Below, in pieces: positions 1 through 7,231 of a stretch of 16,843 bases of DNA. Both the position numbers and the translations under genes were made by a program. The stretch's first letter is position 1. Each line of letters starts with the position of its first letter. The stretch spans positions 1 through 16,843 of the forward strand of contig CAYLNH010000153.1 of NCBI GenBank assembly GCA_964384625.1. Direction: 5' to 3'. Below the pieces are notes generated by a model. It was given only the letters and a program-made list of their open reading frames with translations, searched no databases and was not told where the DNA came from. This DNA is from CAYLNH01 sp964384625. Lineage in GTDB: Bacteria; Verrucomicrobiota; Lentisphaeria; JABSQK01.

Positions 1-68
1 TGCGGCTCTTGCCACAACACGAAGGGATGACCTACAGAACTGACATGCGCCCTTCATCATTGCCGCGT

Positions 69-97
69 TTGACGAGCAGCGTTGGACGCTGCATGAT
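69..97 (+). promoter_or_regulatory. candidate sigma70-type promoter upstream of the first GYF_2 gene
   Basis: A TTGACG hexamer (69-74, five of six consensus positions) is followed after 17 bases by CATGAT (92-97, four of six). The spacing is ideal, and the site lies about 60 bases before the ATG at 156. It is the best candidate for driving the + strand array. A shifted alternative is TTGGAC (82-87) with TGTGAT (104-109). This is pattern matching only, and the organism's sigma factor preferences are unknown. Confidence 0.35.
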
Positions 98-121
98 CAC
101 ATGTGTGATACGCGCGTGATC
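76..121. promoter_or_regulatory. overlapping inverted repeats, candidate operator
   Basis: Three short dyads overlap the promoter candidate. GCAGCG (76-81) and CGCTGC (87-92) are complementary arms around a 5-base centre and sit inside the -35/-10 spacer. ATCACA (96-101) and TGTGAT (104-109) form a second dyad with a 2-base centre. GATCAC (95-100) also pairs with GTGATC (116-121). Clustered dyads at a promoter suit a dimeric repressor or a 5' stem-loop. No regulator is encoded nearby and the arms match no operator I know. Confidence 0.3.
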
Positions 122-155
122 CGAATGGAATGACAGTCTGCACTGGAATCATCTG

Positions 156-767
156 ATGGAATGGTACTACGCCAGGGGCGACGAGATCTGCGGCCCGGTC
201 CTGCGTTCCGAGTTGGTGCGCAAGCGGCAGCAGGGCGAGATCGAAGCGGAGACGCTGGTCTGGTGCGCCCGGCTGGAGAGCTGGCAGCCGTTTGCTGCGG
301 GTCTGCAGCAGGCGGAGACAGCGGCGACCGACAGTCGGCCGGCCGGCGCCTGCTGCTCCGTCTGCGGTCAGGCCAAGGGCGAGGACGAGTTGCTGGTATT
401 CGGCGCCCGCCGCGTCTGCGTCGCCTGCAAGCCGGAGTATGTTCAGCGGCTGCGCGAGGGCGTGCCGGTGCAGGCCGCCGGGACGGCGCCGCGCGGCCCG
501 ACGAATTCCCTGGCGACCGCCGGCTTTGTGATGGCGATCATCAGTCTGCCGGCGATCTTCTGCGGCCTGCCGGGAATGGTGGTGATGGTTCTGGGGCTGG
601 TCTTCTCCGTCATCGGCTACCGTAAGACCTCGGAAGACCGTTCTTTGCCGGGCCGCGGGATGGCGCTGGCGGGGATTATCATGTCGACGGTAGCGGGGGT
701 GGTGTACATCGCGTTTGTGGTGTTCTACATCGGGATGATGGTGCTTGCCTTTCGCGAGAGCATGTGA
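156..767 (+). CDS. GYF_2 / zinc-knuckle / DUF4190 membrane protein (paralogue 1)
   Basis: This 203-residue protein starts MEWYY and keeps the GYF_2 pattern: W3-Y-Y, G13-P14, and a TLVW...SWQPF stretch to about residue 47. GYF-like domains usually bind proline-rich peptides, so a cytosolic adaptor role is likely. A short linker leads to a zinc-knuckle-like part with CxxC pairs at C67/C70 and C88/C91. A DUF4190-type membrane region follows, with hydrophobic segments at about 120-154 and 168-198 separated by the GRGMALAGI motif. The same architecture and start recur in the next gene, so the two are tandem paralogues. The ATG at 156 aligns with the paralogue's start. A promoter candidate lies upstream. 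The exact function is unknown. Confidence 0.85.
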   Translation: MEWYYARGDEICGPVLRSELVRKRQQGEIEAETLVWCARLESWQPFAAGLQQAETAATDSRPAGACCSVCGQAKGEDELLVFGARRVCVACKPEYVQRLREGVPVQAAGTAPRGPTNSLATAGFVMAIISLPAIFCGLPGMVVMVLGLVFSVIGYRKTSEDRSLPGRGMALAGIIMSTVAGVVYIAFVVFYIGMMVLAFRESM

Positions 768-779
768 CGGCGTTTCCAT

Positions 780-810
780 GGGGTAATTGCAGTGAAACAA
801 TTTGCTCCCC
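780..810 (+). other. stem-loop between the two GYF_2 paralogues
   Basis: GGGG (780-783) faces CCCC (807-810), and inside them AATTG (785-789) pairs with CAATT (798-802) around an 8-base loop. This gives a two-part imperfect hairpin 12 bases after the stop of the first paralogue. No T-run follows, so a classical intrinsic terminator is doubtful. It could attenuate transcription or protect a 3' end. The rest of the 161-base gap shows nothing clear apart from the AAAGGAAG ribosome site before the next gene. Confidence 0.25.
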
Positions 811-928
811 GTTGCGTGACATACCCTGAGTTCCGGCTATGGTAAATTTGAGCTGGCGGAGGCCGCAGAATTGGTTGCATGCCGTGCGGTTCCGGCTTCA
901 CCGGTGACACGATGTGGAAAGGAAGATC

Positions 929-1594
929 ATGGAATGGTATTACGTTAAGGACGGTGAACAGCAAGGGCCGGTATCGCGTGAAGAACTCGACCGGCTGGTA
1001 GCGTCCGGTGAGATCCCCGGCGACACCCTTGTGTGGCACGAGGGCATGGAGAACTGGGAAGCTCACGAGACGCTGCCGGCCGCCGGCGGGCAAGCCGCCG
1101 AAGCGGCGGCGGCGCCGGCTGCGGCCGCCGGCCCGGGGCAGCGGAACTGCAGTGAGTGCGGCAATGCCTTTCCGGAAGGCGAGATGGTCACTTTCGGCGA
1201 CAAGTTCGTCTGTCCGTCCTGCAAGCCGGCATTTTTCCAGAAGGTGCGTGAAGGGGTTGGATCGGGCGGGCGCCCGGCGCCCGCCGGTCAGCCGGTCCCG
1301 GGAGCGCCGGCGCAGAACGGCTTTGCCGTCGCCGGCCTGGTTGTGTCGCTGGTCTCCATCGCCGTCGGCATTGTGGGCCTGTGTTGTTACGGCCTGCCGG
1401 GCATCATCACGGCGGTGGTCGGCCTGATCCTGTCGATTGTTGGTCTGCAGCGATCGAAGCAGGACCCCTATCAGACCGGTCGCGGGATGGCGATTGCAGG
1501 CATCATCATATCCGCGATCATGATTGTGCTTTCGATCGCTCTGTTGATTGTTATGATCGCTGTCATCGTGGCCAGCGAGGGCGGCAATCTCTAG
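929..1594 (+). CDS. GYF_2 / zinc-knuckle / DUF4190 membrane protein (paralogue 2)
   Basis: This 221-residue protein has the same layout as its upstream neighbour. A GYF_2 domain (about 1-50; W3-Y-Y, G13-P14, TLVW, NWEAHE) leads to an Ala/Gly-rich linker (about 51-70). CxxC pairs follow at C74/C77 and C95/C98, then a DUF4190-like membrane part with segments at about 131-172 and 187-214, again split by GRGMAIAGI. An in-frame GTG exists at 914. I chose the ATG at 929 because an AAAGGAAG site lies just before it and because it restores the MEWYY start shared with the paralogue. The likely role is a membrane-anchored peptide-binding adaptor with the GYF and zinc modules in the cytosol. The partner is unknown. 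Confidence 0.85.
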   Translation: MEWYYVKDGEQQGPVSREELDRLVASGEIPGDTLVWHEGMENWEAHETLPAAGGQAAEAAAAPAAAAGPGQRNCSECGNAFPEGEMVTFGDKFVCPSCKPAFFQKVREGVGSGGRPAPAGQPVPGAPAQNGFAVAGLVVSLVSIAVGIVGLCCYGLPGIITAVVGLILSIVGLQRSKQDPYQTGRGMAIAGIIISAIMIVLSIALLIVMIAVIVASEGGNL

Positions 1595-1652
1595 CTGCCG
1601 GCGCTCCTTCGCTGCACGGTCGGCGGTGTGAAAGAGGTGTTTTCGTCGCTCG

Positions 1653-2234
1653 ATGAATCTACGCGCGGTCCAATGTATCAAATGTCGACAGCCACTGCCG
1701 GACCGTTTTCTGAACGCGGGCTCCATTCCCTGCCCGCATTGCAGGACCAAGGTGCAGACAATGCTGTTCCCGGCGCTGTTCCGAGTGGATCGGGTCGATG
1801 CCGAGTCCATCGGCCTGGTCGTCGGCGAGTCGAGCTGTTTCTTTCACGAGACGAAGAAGGCGACGGTTGCCTGTTCGAGTTGCGGCCGCTTCCTGTGCGG
1901 GCTCTGTGATGTCGAAATCGGCGGGGATCATATCTGTCCGAGCTGCATTGATTCGCAGATGCAGAAAGGGCAGTTGGACACCCTCGAACGCAGCCGTTTC
2001 CTGCCGCATCGGCTGGCGCTGTTTCTGGCCGCGTTGAATCTGTTCATCGGCTGGTGCACCGCCGGAATCCCGGGGATCATCGCGATCGTCTTCGGCATTC
2101 GCGCGTTGACGGCGCCGGCCAGCGTGTATGACAACTCGAGTCAGGTCAACCGCGTTGTCGGCGGCCTGTCCATCGGCATCGCCGCGCTCAACGTCCTGGG
2201 TATCGGAATCTTTTACGCCTCGTTGTTTGCCTGA
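1653..2234 (+). CDS. zinc-ribbon / B-box-like membrane protein
   Basis: The 193-residue product is rich in paired cysteines. CIKC (8-11) and CPHC (27-30) form a zinc ribbon. A second cluster follows: C62, H65, C74, C77, C82, C85, H93, C95 and C98, spaced like a B-box or FYVE-like finger. The C-terminal third is hydrophobic, with membrane segments at about 120-152 and 168-192. The sequence between them (GIRALTAPASVYDNSSQVNRVVGG) resembles the loop of DUF4190 proteins. The start is not certain: the AAAGAGG at 1631-1637 is about 15 bases away, but I see no better in-frame start. The stop overlaps the next ATG by one base (TGATG), which implies translational coupling. Function unknown; probably a membrane protein with a cytosolic zinc-binding head. 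Confidence 0.75.
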   Translation: MNLRAVQCIKCRQPLPDRFLNAGSIPCPHCRTKVQTMLFPALFRVDRVDAESIGLVVGESSCFFHETKKATVACSSCGRFLCGLCDVEIGGDHICPSCIDSQMQKGQLDTLERSRFLPHRLALFLAALNLFIGWCTAGIPGIIAIVFGIRALTAPASVYDNSSQVNRVVGGLSIGIAALNVLGIGIFYASLFA

Positions 2235-2977
2235 TGACGGAACCAGTTTACAAGCCATTGATTGCCGGGGTCACCTCGCTGGTCCTCGGCGCCAAACTCT
2301 ACCGCACGGAGGAGTTCCTGCTGATTGCCACCGGGGCGGGCTTCAGCGAATCGTATCGCCGCGTCTATTTCCGCGACATCCAGAGCATCCAGATGATGCC
2401 GACCCGCTCGCAGTTCACCGGCGCGGTGATCTCCGGGGTGCTGGCCCTGGTCCTCCTGGGACTGGCCGCCCTCAGCCTGACCGCCAACGACGTTGAGATC
2501 GTGATCATCATGGGGCTGCTGATGGGCATCCCGTGCGTGTTTTGCATCGTCTGGTTCATCATCAACCTGGCGGCCGGCCCGACATGCCAGTGCGTTGTCC
2601 ACACGGCGGTGCAGAGTGTCCGTCTGAATCCGGTCAACCGCATGGCGCAGTACGGCCGGATCATCGCCGAGATCGGCCCGTTGATTGAAGCGGCACAGGG
2701 CCGCATGGAGAGCGACGAGCTGCACGCGAAACTGACGGAAGCCTGGGATGAGATGACCCGGAACGCGCCGACGGGGCCGGTCACGCCGGCGGCCCGCCGG
2801 CCGCGTCGGTTCAAGCCGTCGCGCCGGCTGCAGGCGCGGTTGTCGCCCGCCGGCGGGCCGCGCCGGGCGACGCGGGCGAATCGCTCCGGCGCCACGCCTG
2901 ACGCGGCGGCTGCCGCGGAAACGGAAGCGCCGGATGCGGACGCCGGCGGGCCCCTGGATGCCGGCGAGGGTTCGTAA
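2234..2977 (+). CDS. membrane protein with PH-like N-terminal region
   Basis: This is a 247-residue protein. Residues about 20-58 (LYRTEEFLLIAT..., YFRDIQSIQ) look like the start of a bacterial PH-type domain, in which short strands lead into a membrane hairpin. Two hydrophobic segments follow at about 62-83 and 89-112. A soluble part (about 113-178) carries VQSVRLNPVNRM and a helical stretch. The tail (about 184-247) is low-complexity Arg/Pro/Ala turning acidic, probably disordered, and could be a ligand for GYF-type domains. It is joined to both neighbours by TGATG/TAATG-type one-base overlaps, so all three are likely co-translated. The PH assignment is tentative. Confidence 0.7.
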   Translation: MTEPVYKPLIAGVTSLVLGAKLYRTEEFLLIATGAGFSESYRRVYFRDIQSIQMMPTRSQFTGAVISGVLALVLLGLAALSLTANDVEIVIIMGLLMGIPCVFCIVWFIINLAAGPTCQCVVHTAVQSVRLNPVNRMAQYGRIIAEIGPLIEAAQGRMESDELHAKLTEAWDEMTRNAPTGPVTPAARRPRRFKPSRRLQARLSPAGGPRRATRANRSGATPDAAAAAETEAPDADAGGPLDAGEGS

Positions 2978-3312
2978 TGGAACTGGCACGCCAACGCTGT
3001 TTCAATCACGCCGACCGCGAAGCCGTGGCACACTGTCTCGACTGCGGGCATTTCTACTGTCGCGAGTGCATCACGGAGCATCAGGAGCGGGTGATCTGCG
3101 CCGCCTGCCTGCGGGTCGTCACCAAACGCCGGCGAAGCGGCGGCTGGTTCAACTCCATGAACGCGCTGAGCGCTTTGCTGGGGGGCGCCGGGCTGTTCAT
3201 CCTGTTCCTTGTTTTCTACGTCACGGCGCTCTGCCTGTTGTCCGTTCCCGACATGTATCACCAGGACCGCAAATTCAGCGAGCTGCTCGAGGAATTTGTG
3301 ATGGGGGATTGA
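2977..3312 (+). CDS. small B-box-type zinc finger membrane protein
   Basis: The 111-residue product opens with a compact zinc finger: C8, H11, C20, C23, C28, C31 and H35, then C41 and C44. This spacing fits the B-box family, which binds two zinc ions and usually mediates protein contacts. A basic linker (KRRRSGGW) precedes one membrane segment at about 65-90. A short acidic C-terminal tail follows. The basic linker suggests the finger faces the cytosol. The start overlaps the previous stop by one base (TAATG), and the DUF4129 gene begins 3 bases after the stop. It resembles the second cysteine cluster of the protein encoded at 1653-2234, so the two may be related. Confidence 0.8.
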   Translation: MELARQRCFNHADREAVAHCLDCGHFYCRECITEHQERVICAACLRVVTKRRRSGGWFNSMNALSALLGGAGLFILFLVFYVTALCLLSVPDMYHQDRKFSELLEEFVMGD

Positions 3313-3315
3313 CGG

Positions 3316-5079
3316 ATGCCGAAGCGCGCGAAACCACCCGGAGCCCTGCAGCTCATCGATGAGGGCGTGCATTTCCTGCGGCAGGCGCCGCTTTCGGTGA
3401 TCGCCACCTATTACATCGGCGCCCTGCCGTTCATCGTCGGGTTCCTGTTTTTCGTGTCCGACATGTTGAACAGTGCGTACGCCTATCGTTACAAGGCGGA
3501 TGCCGCGTTGTTGATGGTAGTGCTGTTTGTCTGGATGAAGACCTGGCAGGCCCGCTTCTGCGCCTTGATGTGGGGCGAGGCCTCGGGCCGGGCCATCCCG
3601 CGCTGGACCTGGACGGCCGCGGTCAAGCTGGCCTGGCGCCAGGCGGTGATCCAGGTCTACGGCGTTTTTCTCTATCCCTTCGGCGTGCTGCTGCCGGCGG
3701 TTGCCGTGGTGTTGTGTCTGAGTCTGCTGCTGATCTTCCTGGGCGGCCCGATGCTGGTGGCGGCAATTGTCCTCGGCCCGGTCGTCGGCGGGTTCTTCCA
3801 GGCGTTCACCGTGTTCAGCGGGCTGGACGACGAGGTCAGCCCGTTGACCCGGGCGACGCGGCAGACCGGCGTCTGGTTTGCTCAGCACATGCTGCTCTAC
3901 TTCCTCTATGCCATCGGCATGGGGTTGTTGTTGATCACGGTCTGGATTCTGATCGGCGCCGGCCCGTTCCTGCTGAAGTCGCTGCTCGGCATCGAGACGA
4001 TGATGTCGCGTTCGGGCTGGTCGGCGGTGCTCAATTCCACCGTCATCTCCGTCTCGCTCGCGGTCACCTACCTGATCGGCGATCCGCTGTTCCGTTCGAT
4101 CTATGTGCTGCGCTGCTTCTACGCCGAGGCCCGGGAATCCGGCGCCGACCTGTTGGCCGAGCTCAAGGCGATTCGCCTGCAGGGCACGCGAGTGCTGGTC
4201 CTCCTGCTGGCCGGACTTTTTCTGCTGACCACCGTGGCGGCGTCGGCACAGGACGACGGCGTGGCCCCGGAAGAGTTGCGTGACGCCATTCGCCAGACCA
4301 TGAAGCGGCGCGAGTTCACCTGGCGCATGCCGCGGGAGAAACTGCCGGAACAGGAACTGCGCGAGCAGGAGCTGGCGGCAGCCGGTCCGCTCCGCCGTTT
4401 CCTGATCGACATCCGCGAAGGCGTCAAGAATCTCGGCACCTCCCTGGCCGAAAGCATCCAGGGGATCTTCGAATGGATCGGCGACCTCATCAGGAAACTG
4501 CTGCCCAAGAAAAAACCGACGCCGGCCCGGACCGGACCGAATCTCGGCTGGTGGGAGGGCCTCGTCGGCCTGCTGCCGCAGCTCTTCATCGTTCTCCTTG
4601 TCGTCCTCGTCGTCGTGATCCTCATCGGCATCGGGTTTTTTATCGCGAAGGTTGTCGGACTTCGTCGGCGCGAAGGCGCCGACATGGAGGTTGAAGTCAC
4701 GGCGAAACCGGTGACGCCGGACCTCGAGGCGGAGGACGTCAGCGCCGACGAACTGCCGGAGGACGGTTGGGTCCGTCTGGCGCTGGAACAGGTGGAGCAG
4801 GGCAATCTGCGGCTGGCGCTGCGGGCGCTCTATCTCGGTTGCCTGGCTTACCTTGGGGATCAGCATCTGATTCGGATCGCCAAGTTCAAATCGAATCGGG
4901 ACTATCTCCGCGAACTCCGGCGCCGCGGCCATGCGCTGCCTGCGGTTCTCGGGGCGTTCCACGAGAATACCCGCGTCTACGAAAGCGCCTGGTACGGCAT
5001 GCACGAAGTCACGCAGCCGATGCTCGACGCATTCCGCCGCAATGCCGAAAGGATACGGAACGATGAAACGGCGGAGTGA
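3316..5079 (+). CDS. DUF4129 membrane protein with an N-terminal polytopic extension
   Basis: This 587-residue protein appears to be built from two parts. Residues 1 to about 285 are polytopic, with segments near 27-50, 62-77, 115-142, 145-166, 190-222 and 240-256. Residues 291-311 then look like a Sec signal peptide: TR, a long Leu/Val core and an AxA-like end (VAASAQ). A soluble helical stretch (315-395) follows, then a membrane segment (about 418-446) and a C-terminal DUF4129 domain (about 480-575; LRLALRALYLGCLAYLGD...). That is the usual layout of a stand-alone DUF4129 protein, so the first half may be a fused neighbour. DUF4129 proteins sit beside MoxR/DUF58 genes and in TgpA-type transglutaminases. 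No transglutaminase core is present here. The 3' end overlaps the DUF4350 gene by 17 bases. Confidence 0.85.
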   Translation: MPKRAKPPGALQLIDEGVHFLRQAPLSVIATYYIGALPFIVGFLFFVSDMLNSAYAYRYKADAALLMVVLFVWMKTWQARFCALMWGEASGRAIPRWTWTAAVKLAWRQAVIQVYGVFLYPFGVLLPAVAVVLCLSLLLIFLGGPMLVAAIVLGPVVGGFFQAFTVFSGLDDEVSPLTRATRQTGVWFAQHMLLYFLYAIGMGLLLITVWILIGAGPFLLKSLLGIETMMSRSGWSAVLNSTVISVSLAVTYLIGDPLFRSIYVLRCFYAEARESGADLLAELKAIRLQGTRVLVLLLAGLFLLTTVAASAQDDGVAPEELRDAIRQTMKRREFTWRMPREKLPEQELREQELAAAGPLRRFLIDIREGVKNLGTSLAESIQGIFEWIGDLIRKLLPKKKPTPARTGPNLGWWEGLVGLLPQLFIVLLVVLVVVILIGIGFFIAKVVGLRRREGADMEVEVTAKPVTPDLEAEDVSADELPEDGWVRLALEQVEQGNLRLALRALYLGCLAYLGDQHLIRIAKFKSNRDYLRELRRRGHALPAVLGAFHENTRVYESAWYGMHEVTQPMLDAFRRNAERIRNDETAE

Positions 5080-6259
5080 CCGCGCCAAACTGACGGTGTT
5101 CGTTGTGCTGCTGGTCCTGTTTCTGGCGGCGATGGCGAAGTTGGTCGGGTTGCGTCTGAATCGCGGCGACATCTACAGTCCGTACTCGACGCTGCGTTCC
5201 GACCCGATGGGCTCGCGGGCGCTGTACGAAAGCCTGGACCGTCTGCCGGAACTCGGCGTCTCACGCAATTACCTGCAGCTCACGCAGGCGGAGCTGCCGG
5301 CCGGCAGTGTTCTGTTCTTCCTCGGCGCCGAGCGCCGCTATCCGCTGTCGATGGATGAGTTCGAATACGCCGTCTTCGATGAGTTCATCAAGCAGGGCGG
5401 GCGGGTTGTGATCTCCCTGGCGCCGGCGCGTACCGAGATTGTCGGCGGCATGAACCCGCGGCCGCCGCCGGGCATGCTGTCGCAGTTCGCGCAGCAGGAC
5501 ATCCTGTCGCGTCTCAAACTGGAACTGGAGTATCGCGGCCTCGGGAAGGACGAGTTCAAGGATACCTACGTCCCCGGCACCGCCGTCGGCACGCGGCGCG
5601 AATACGGGCTCAAACCGGTCTCCTGGCATTCCGCCTATGTCTTCAAAACGCCCGGTGACGGCTGGCAGACCATCCTGACACGCGAGGGGCAGCCGGTGTT
5701 GATTGCCCGGCAGCTGGGGCAGGGCAGTCTCGTCGTGTCGACCGACAGCTTCTTTCTGAGCAACGAAGCCCTGCGCCGGGAGCCGCAGCCGGAACTGCTG
5801 TCCTGGCTGCTGGCCGCCAAACGCACCGTGGTGTTCGACGAATACCACCTGGACGCGCGCGTCAGTCCGGGCATCGCCTCGCTGGCCCAGCGCTACGGCA
5901 TCATGACGCTGATTGTCGGCCTGGCGTTGCTGGCGCTGCTGTTCATCTGGCGCAACAGCATGCCGCTGGTCCCGCCGTCGCGCACCTGGGGGCTGACTTT
6001 GCGGGACCGGACGGCGGCCGGCAAGACCGCCGCCGCCGGTTTCATCTTCCTGCTGCGGCAGAATGTCTCGCCCAAGGTCCTCCTGCGCGAGTGCTTTGCC
6101 GCGTGGGAGCGCACCGCCGGGAAGACGCGCCAACTGCCGCAAGACATTGACGCCGGCATCCGCCGCCTGGTGGACGACGACGAAGTGAACCGCGATCCCA
6201 AGCTGATCGTGGAAGCCTATCAACGAATCTGTGATTACCTGGACAAGAGGAAAGGATAA
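5063..6259 (+). CDS. DUF4350 domain membrane protein
   Basis: The 398-residue product has a basic start (MKRRSDRAKL), a membrane segment at 11-30, a DUF4350 domain and a second membrane segment at about 279-296. DUF4350 features include SDPMGSRALYESLDRL (46-61), a GGRVVISLAP strand (112-121), LGQGSLVVSTDSFFLSN (218-234) and VVFDEYHL (256-263). The fold is thought to resemble glutamine amidotransferase-like sensor domains and faces outward between the two membrane segments. The reading frame stays open upstream to 4931. I chose the ATG at 5063 because AAAGGA lies 9 bases before it and because the membrane segment then sits at the N-terminus. It overlaps the upstream gene by 17 bases. The cytosolic tail (297-398) is helical. 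Confidence 0.85.
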   Translation: MKRRSDRAKLTVFVVLLVLFLAAMAKLVGLRLNRGDIYSPYSTLRSDPMGSRALYESLDRLPELGVSRNYLQLTQAELPAGSVLFFLGAERRYPLSMDEFEYAVFDEFIKQGGRVVISLAPARTEIVGGMNPRPPPGMLSQFAQQDILSRLKLELEYRGLGKDEFKDTYVPGTAVGTRREYGLKPVSWHSAYVFKTPGDGWQTILTREGQPVLIARQLGQGSLVVSTDSFFLSNEALRREPQPELLSWLLAAKRTVVFDEYHLDARVSPGIASLAQRYGIMTLIVGLALLALLFIWRNSMPLVPPSRTWGLTLRDRTAAGKTAAAGFIFLLRQNVSPKVLLRECFAAWERTAGKTRQLPQDIDAGIRRLVDDDEVNRDPKLIVEAYQRICDYLDKRKG

Positions 6260-6262
6260 GAC

Positions 6263-7231
6263 GTGGAAGAACACAGCATACGCGAAGTACTCGAGGCCCT
6301 CCCGCGCGTGCGGGAGGAGATCGGGAAGGTGATTATCGGCCAGCGCGAGGTCATCGACCAGTGTCTGATCACGGTGTTGACCGGCAGTCATGCGCTGATC
6401 GAGGGCGTCCCGGGCGTGGCCAAAACACTGCTGGTCCGAACCATGGCGCAGGTCTTCGGCTGCGACTTCAAACGCATCCAGTTCACGCCCGACCTGATGC
6501 CCGCCGACATTACCGGCACGAACGTCTACAGCTTGAAGACCAGCGAGTTCTCCCTGGTGAAAGGACCGATCTTCACCACCTTCCTGCTGGCGGACGAGAT
6601 CAACCGGGCGCCGGCCAAGACGCAGTCGGCCCTGCTCCAGGCAATGCAGGAACGGCTGGTCACCATCGACCGCGACACCCATCAGTTGTCGCCGCACTTC
6701 ACGGTGTTCGCCACCCAGAACCCGATCGAGTACGAGGGCACCTATCCCCTGCCGGAGGCGCAGAAGGATCGCTTCCGGCTCAAGATCCGAATGGACGCCC
6801 CGGATCGCAGCGAGGAACTGCAGTTGGCCAACCGCATGCTCGGCACCGATTCCCCGGAAGCCGTGCTGGCGCAGGGCAGCATCGAGCCGGTGCTGCCGCT
6901 GGAGTCGCTGGGCGGCCTGCAGAAGCAACTGGAAAACGTCCTGGTCAAAGACGAACTCGTCGTCTACATGGTCGATATCGTCCGCGCCACGCGTTCGCAC
7001 GATACCGTCATGGTCGGCGCCGGCCCGCGGGCGACGCAGGCCCTGCTGCTCGCCAGCCGCGCCTTCGCCGCGTTGGAGGGTCGCGACTTCGTCTCACCGG
7101 ATGATGTCAAGACCATGGCCTATCCGGTGCTGCAGCACCGCCTCGTGCTGCGGCCGGAATACGAGATTGAAGGGTTGTCCATCGCCGAGGTGGTCGAGAA
7201 GATTCTGCAGCAGGTGGCCGTGCCGCGATGA
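6263..7231 (+). CDS. MoxR-family AAA+ ATPase
   Basis: This is a 322-residue AAA+ ATPase of the MoxR family. The Walker A motif is GVPGVAKT (48-55), with the Ala-Lys form typical of MoxR. Walker B is FLLADE (107-112), sensor 1 is ATQNP (150-154), the arginine-finger region is QKDRF (167-171) and sensor 2 is GAGPRA (252-257). The C-terminal lid carries the SPDDVK...VLQHRLVL signature (278-296). Length is normal for the family. MoxR proteins act as chaperone-like hexamers with vWA/DUF58 partners, and the partner follows directly. The start codon is GTG, supported by AGAGG/AAAGGA at 6246-6256. The gene begins 3 bases after the DUF4350 stop and overlaps the DUF58 gene by 4 bases (ATGA), so the three should be made together. 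Confidence 0.97.
   Translation: MEEHSIREVLEALPRVREEIGKVIIGQREVIDQCLITVLTGSHALIEGVPGVAKTLLVRTMAQVFGCDFKRIQFTPDLMPADITGTNVYSLKTSEFSLVKGPIFTTFLLADEINRAPAKTQSALLQAMQERLVTIDRDTHQLSPHFTVFATQNPIEYEGTYPLPEAQKDRFRLKIRMDAPDRSEELQLANRMLGTDSPEAVLAQGSIEPVLPLESLGGLQKQLENVLVKDELVVYMVDIVRATRSHDTVMVGAGPRATQALLLASRAFAALEGRDFVSPDDVKTMAYPVLQHRLVLRPEYEIEGLSIAEVVEKILQQVAVPR

Noticed and set aside
4931..5062. Longer N-terminus for the DUF4350 protein
   Set aside because: The added 44 residues are Ser/Arg/Thr-rich shadow sequence of the DUF4129 gene. The ATG at 5063 has a good ribosome site and a membrane segment right after it.
2365..5172. 935-codon open frame on the minus strand
   Set aside because: It lies antisense to three well-supported genes (PH-like, B-box and DUF4129 proteins). 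Its translation is rich in Arg, Gln, Asp and His with no domain, as expected for the shadow of GC-rich codons.
5261..7000. 579-codon open frame on the minus strand
   Set aside because: It covers the DUF4350 and MoxR genes in antisense and shows only low-complexity composition. The + strand MoxR motifs are decisive.
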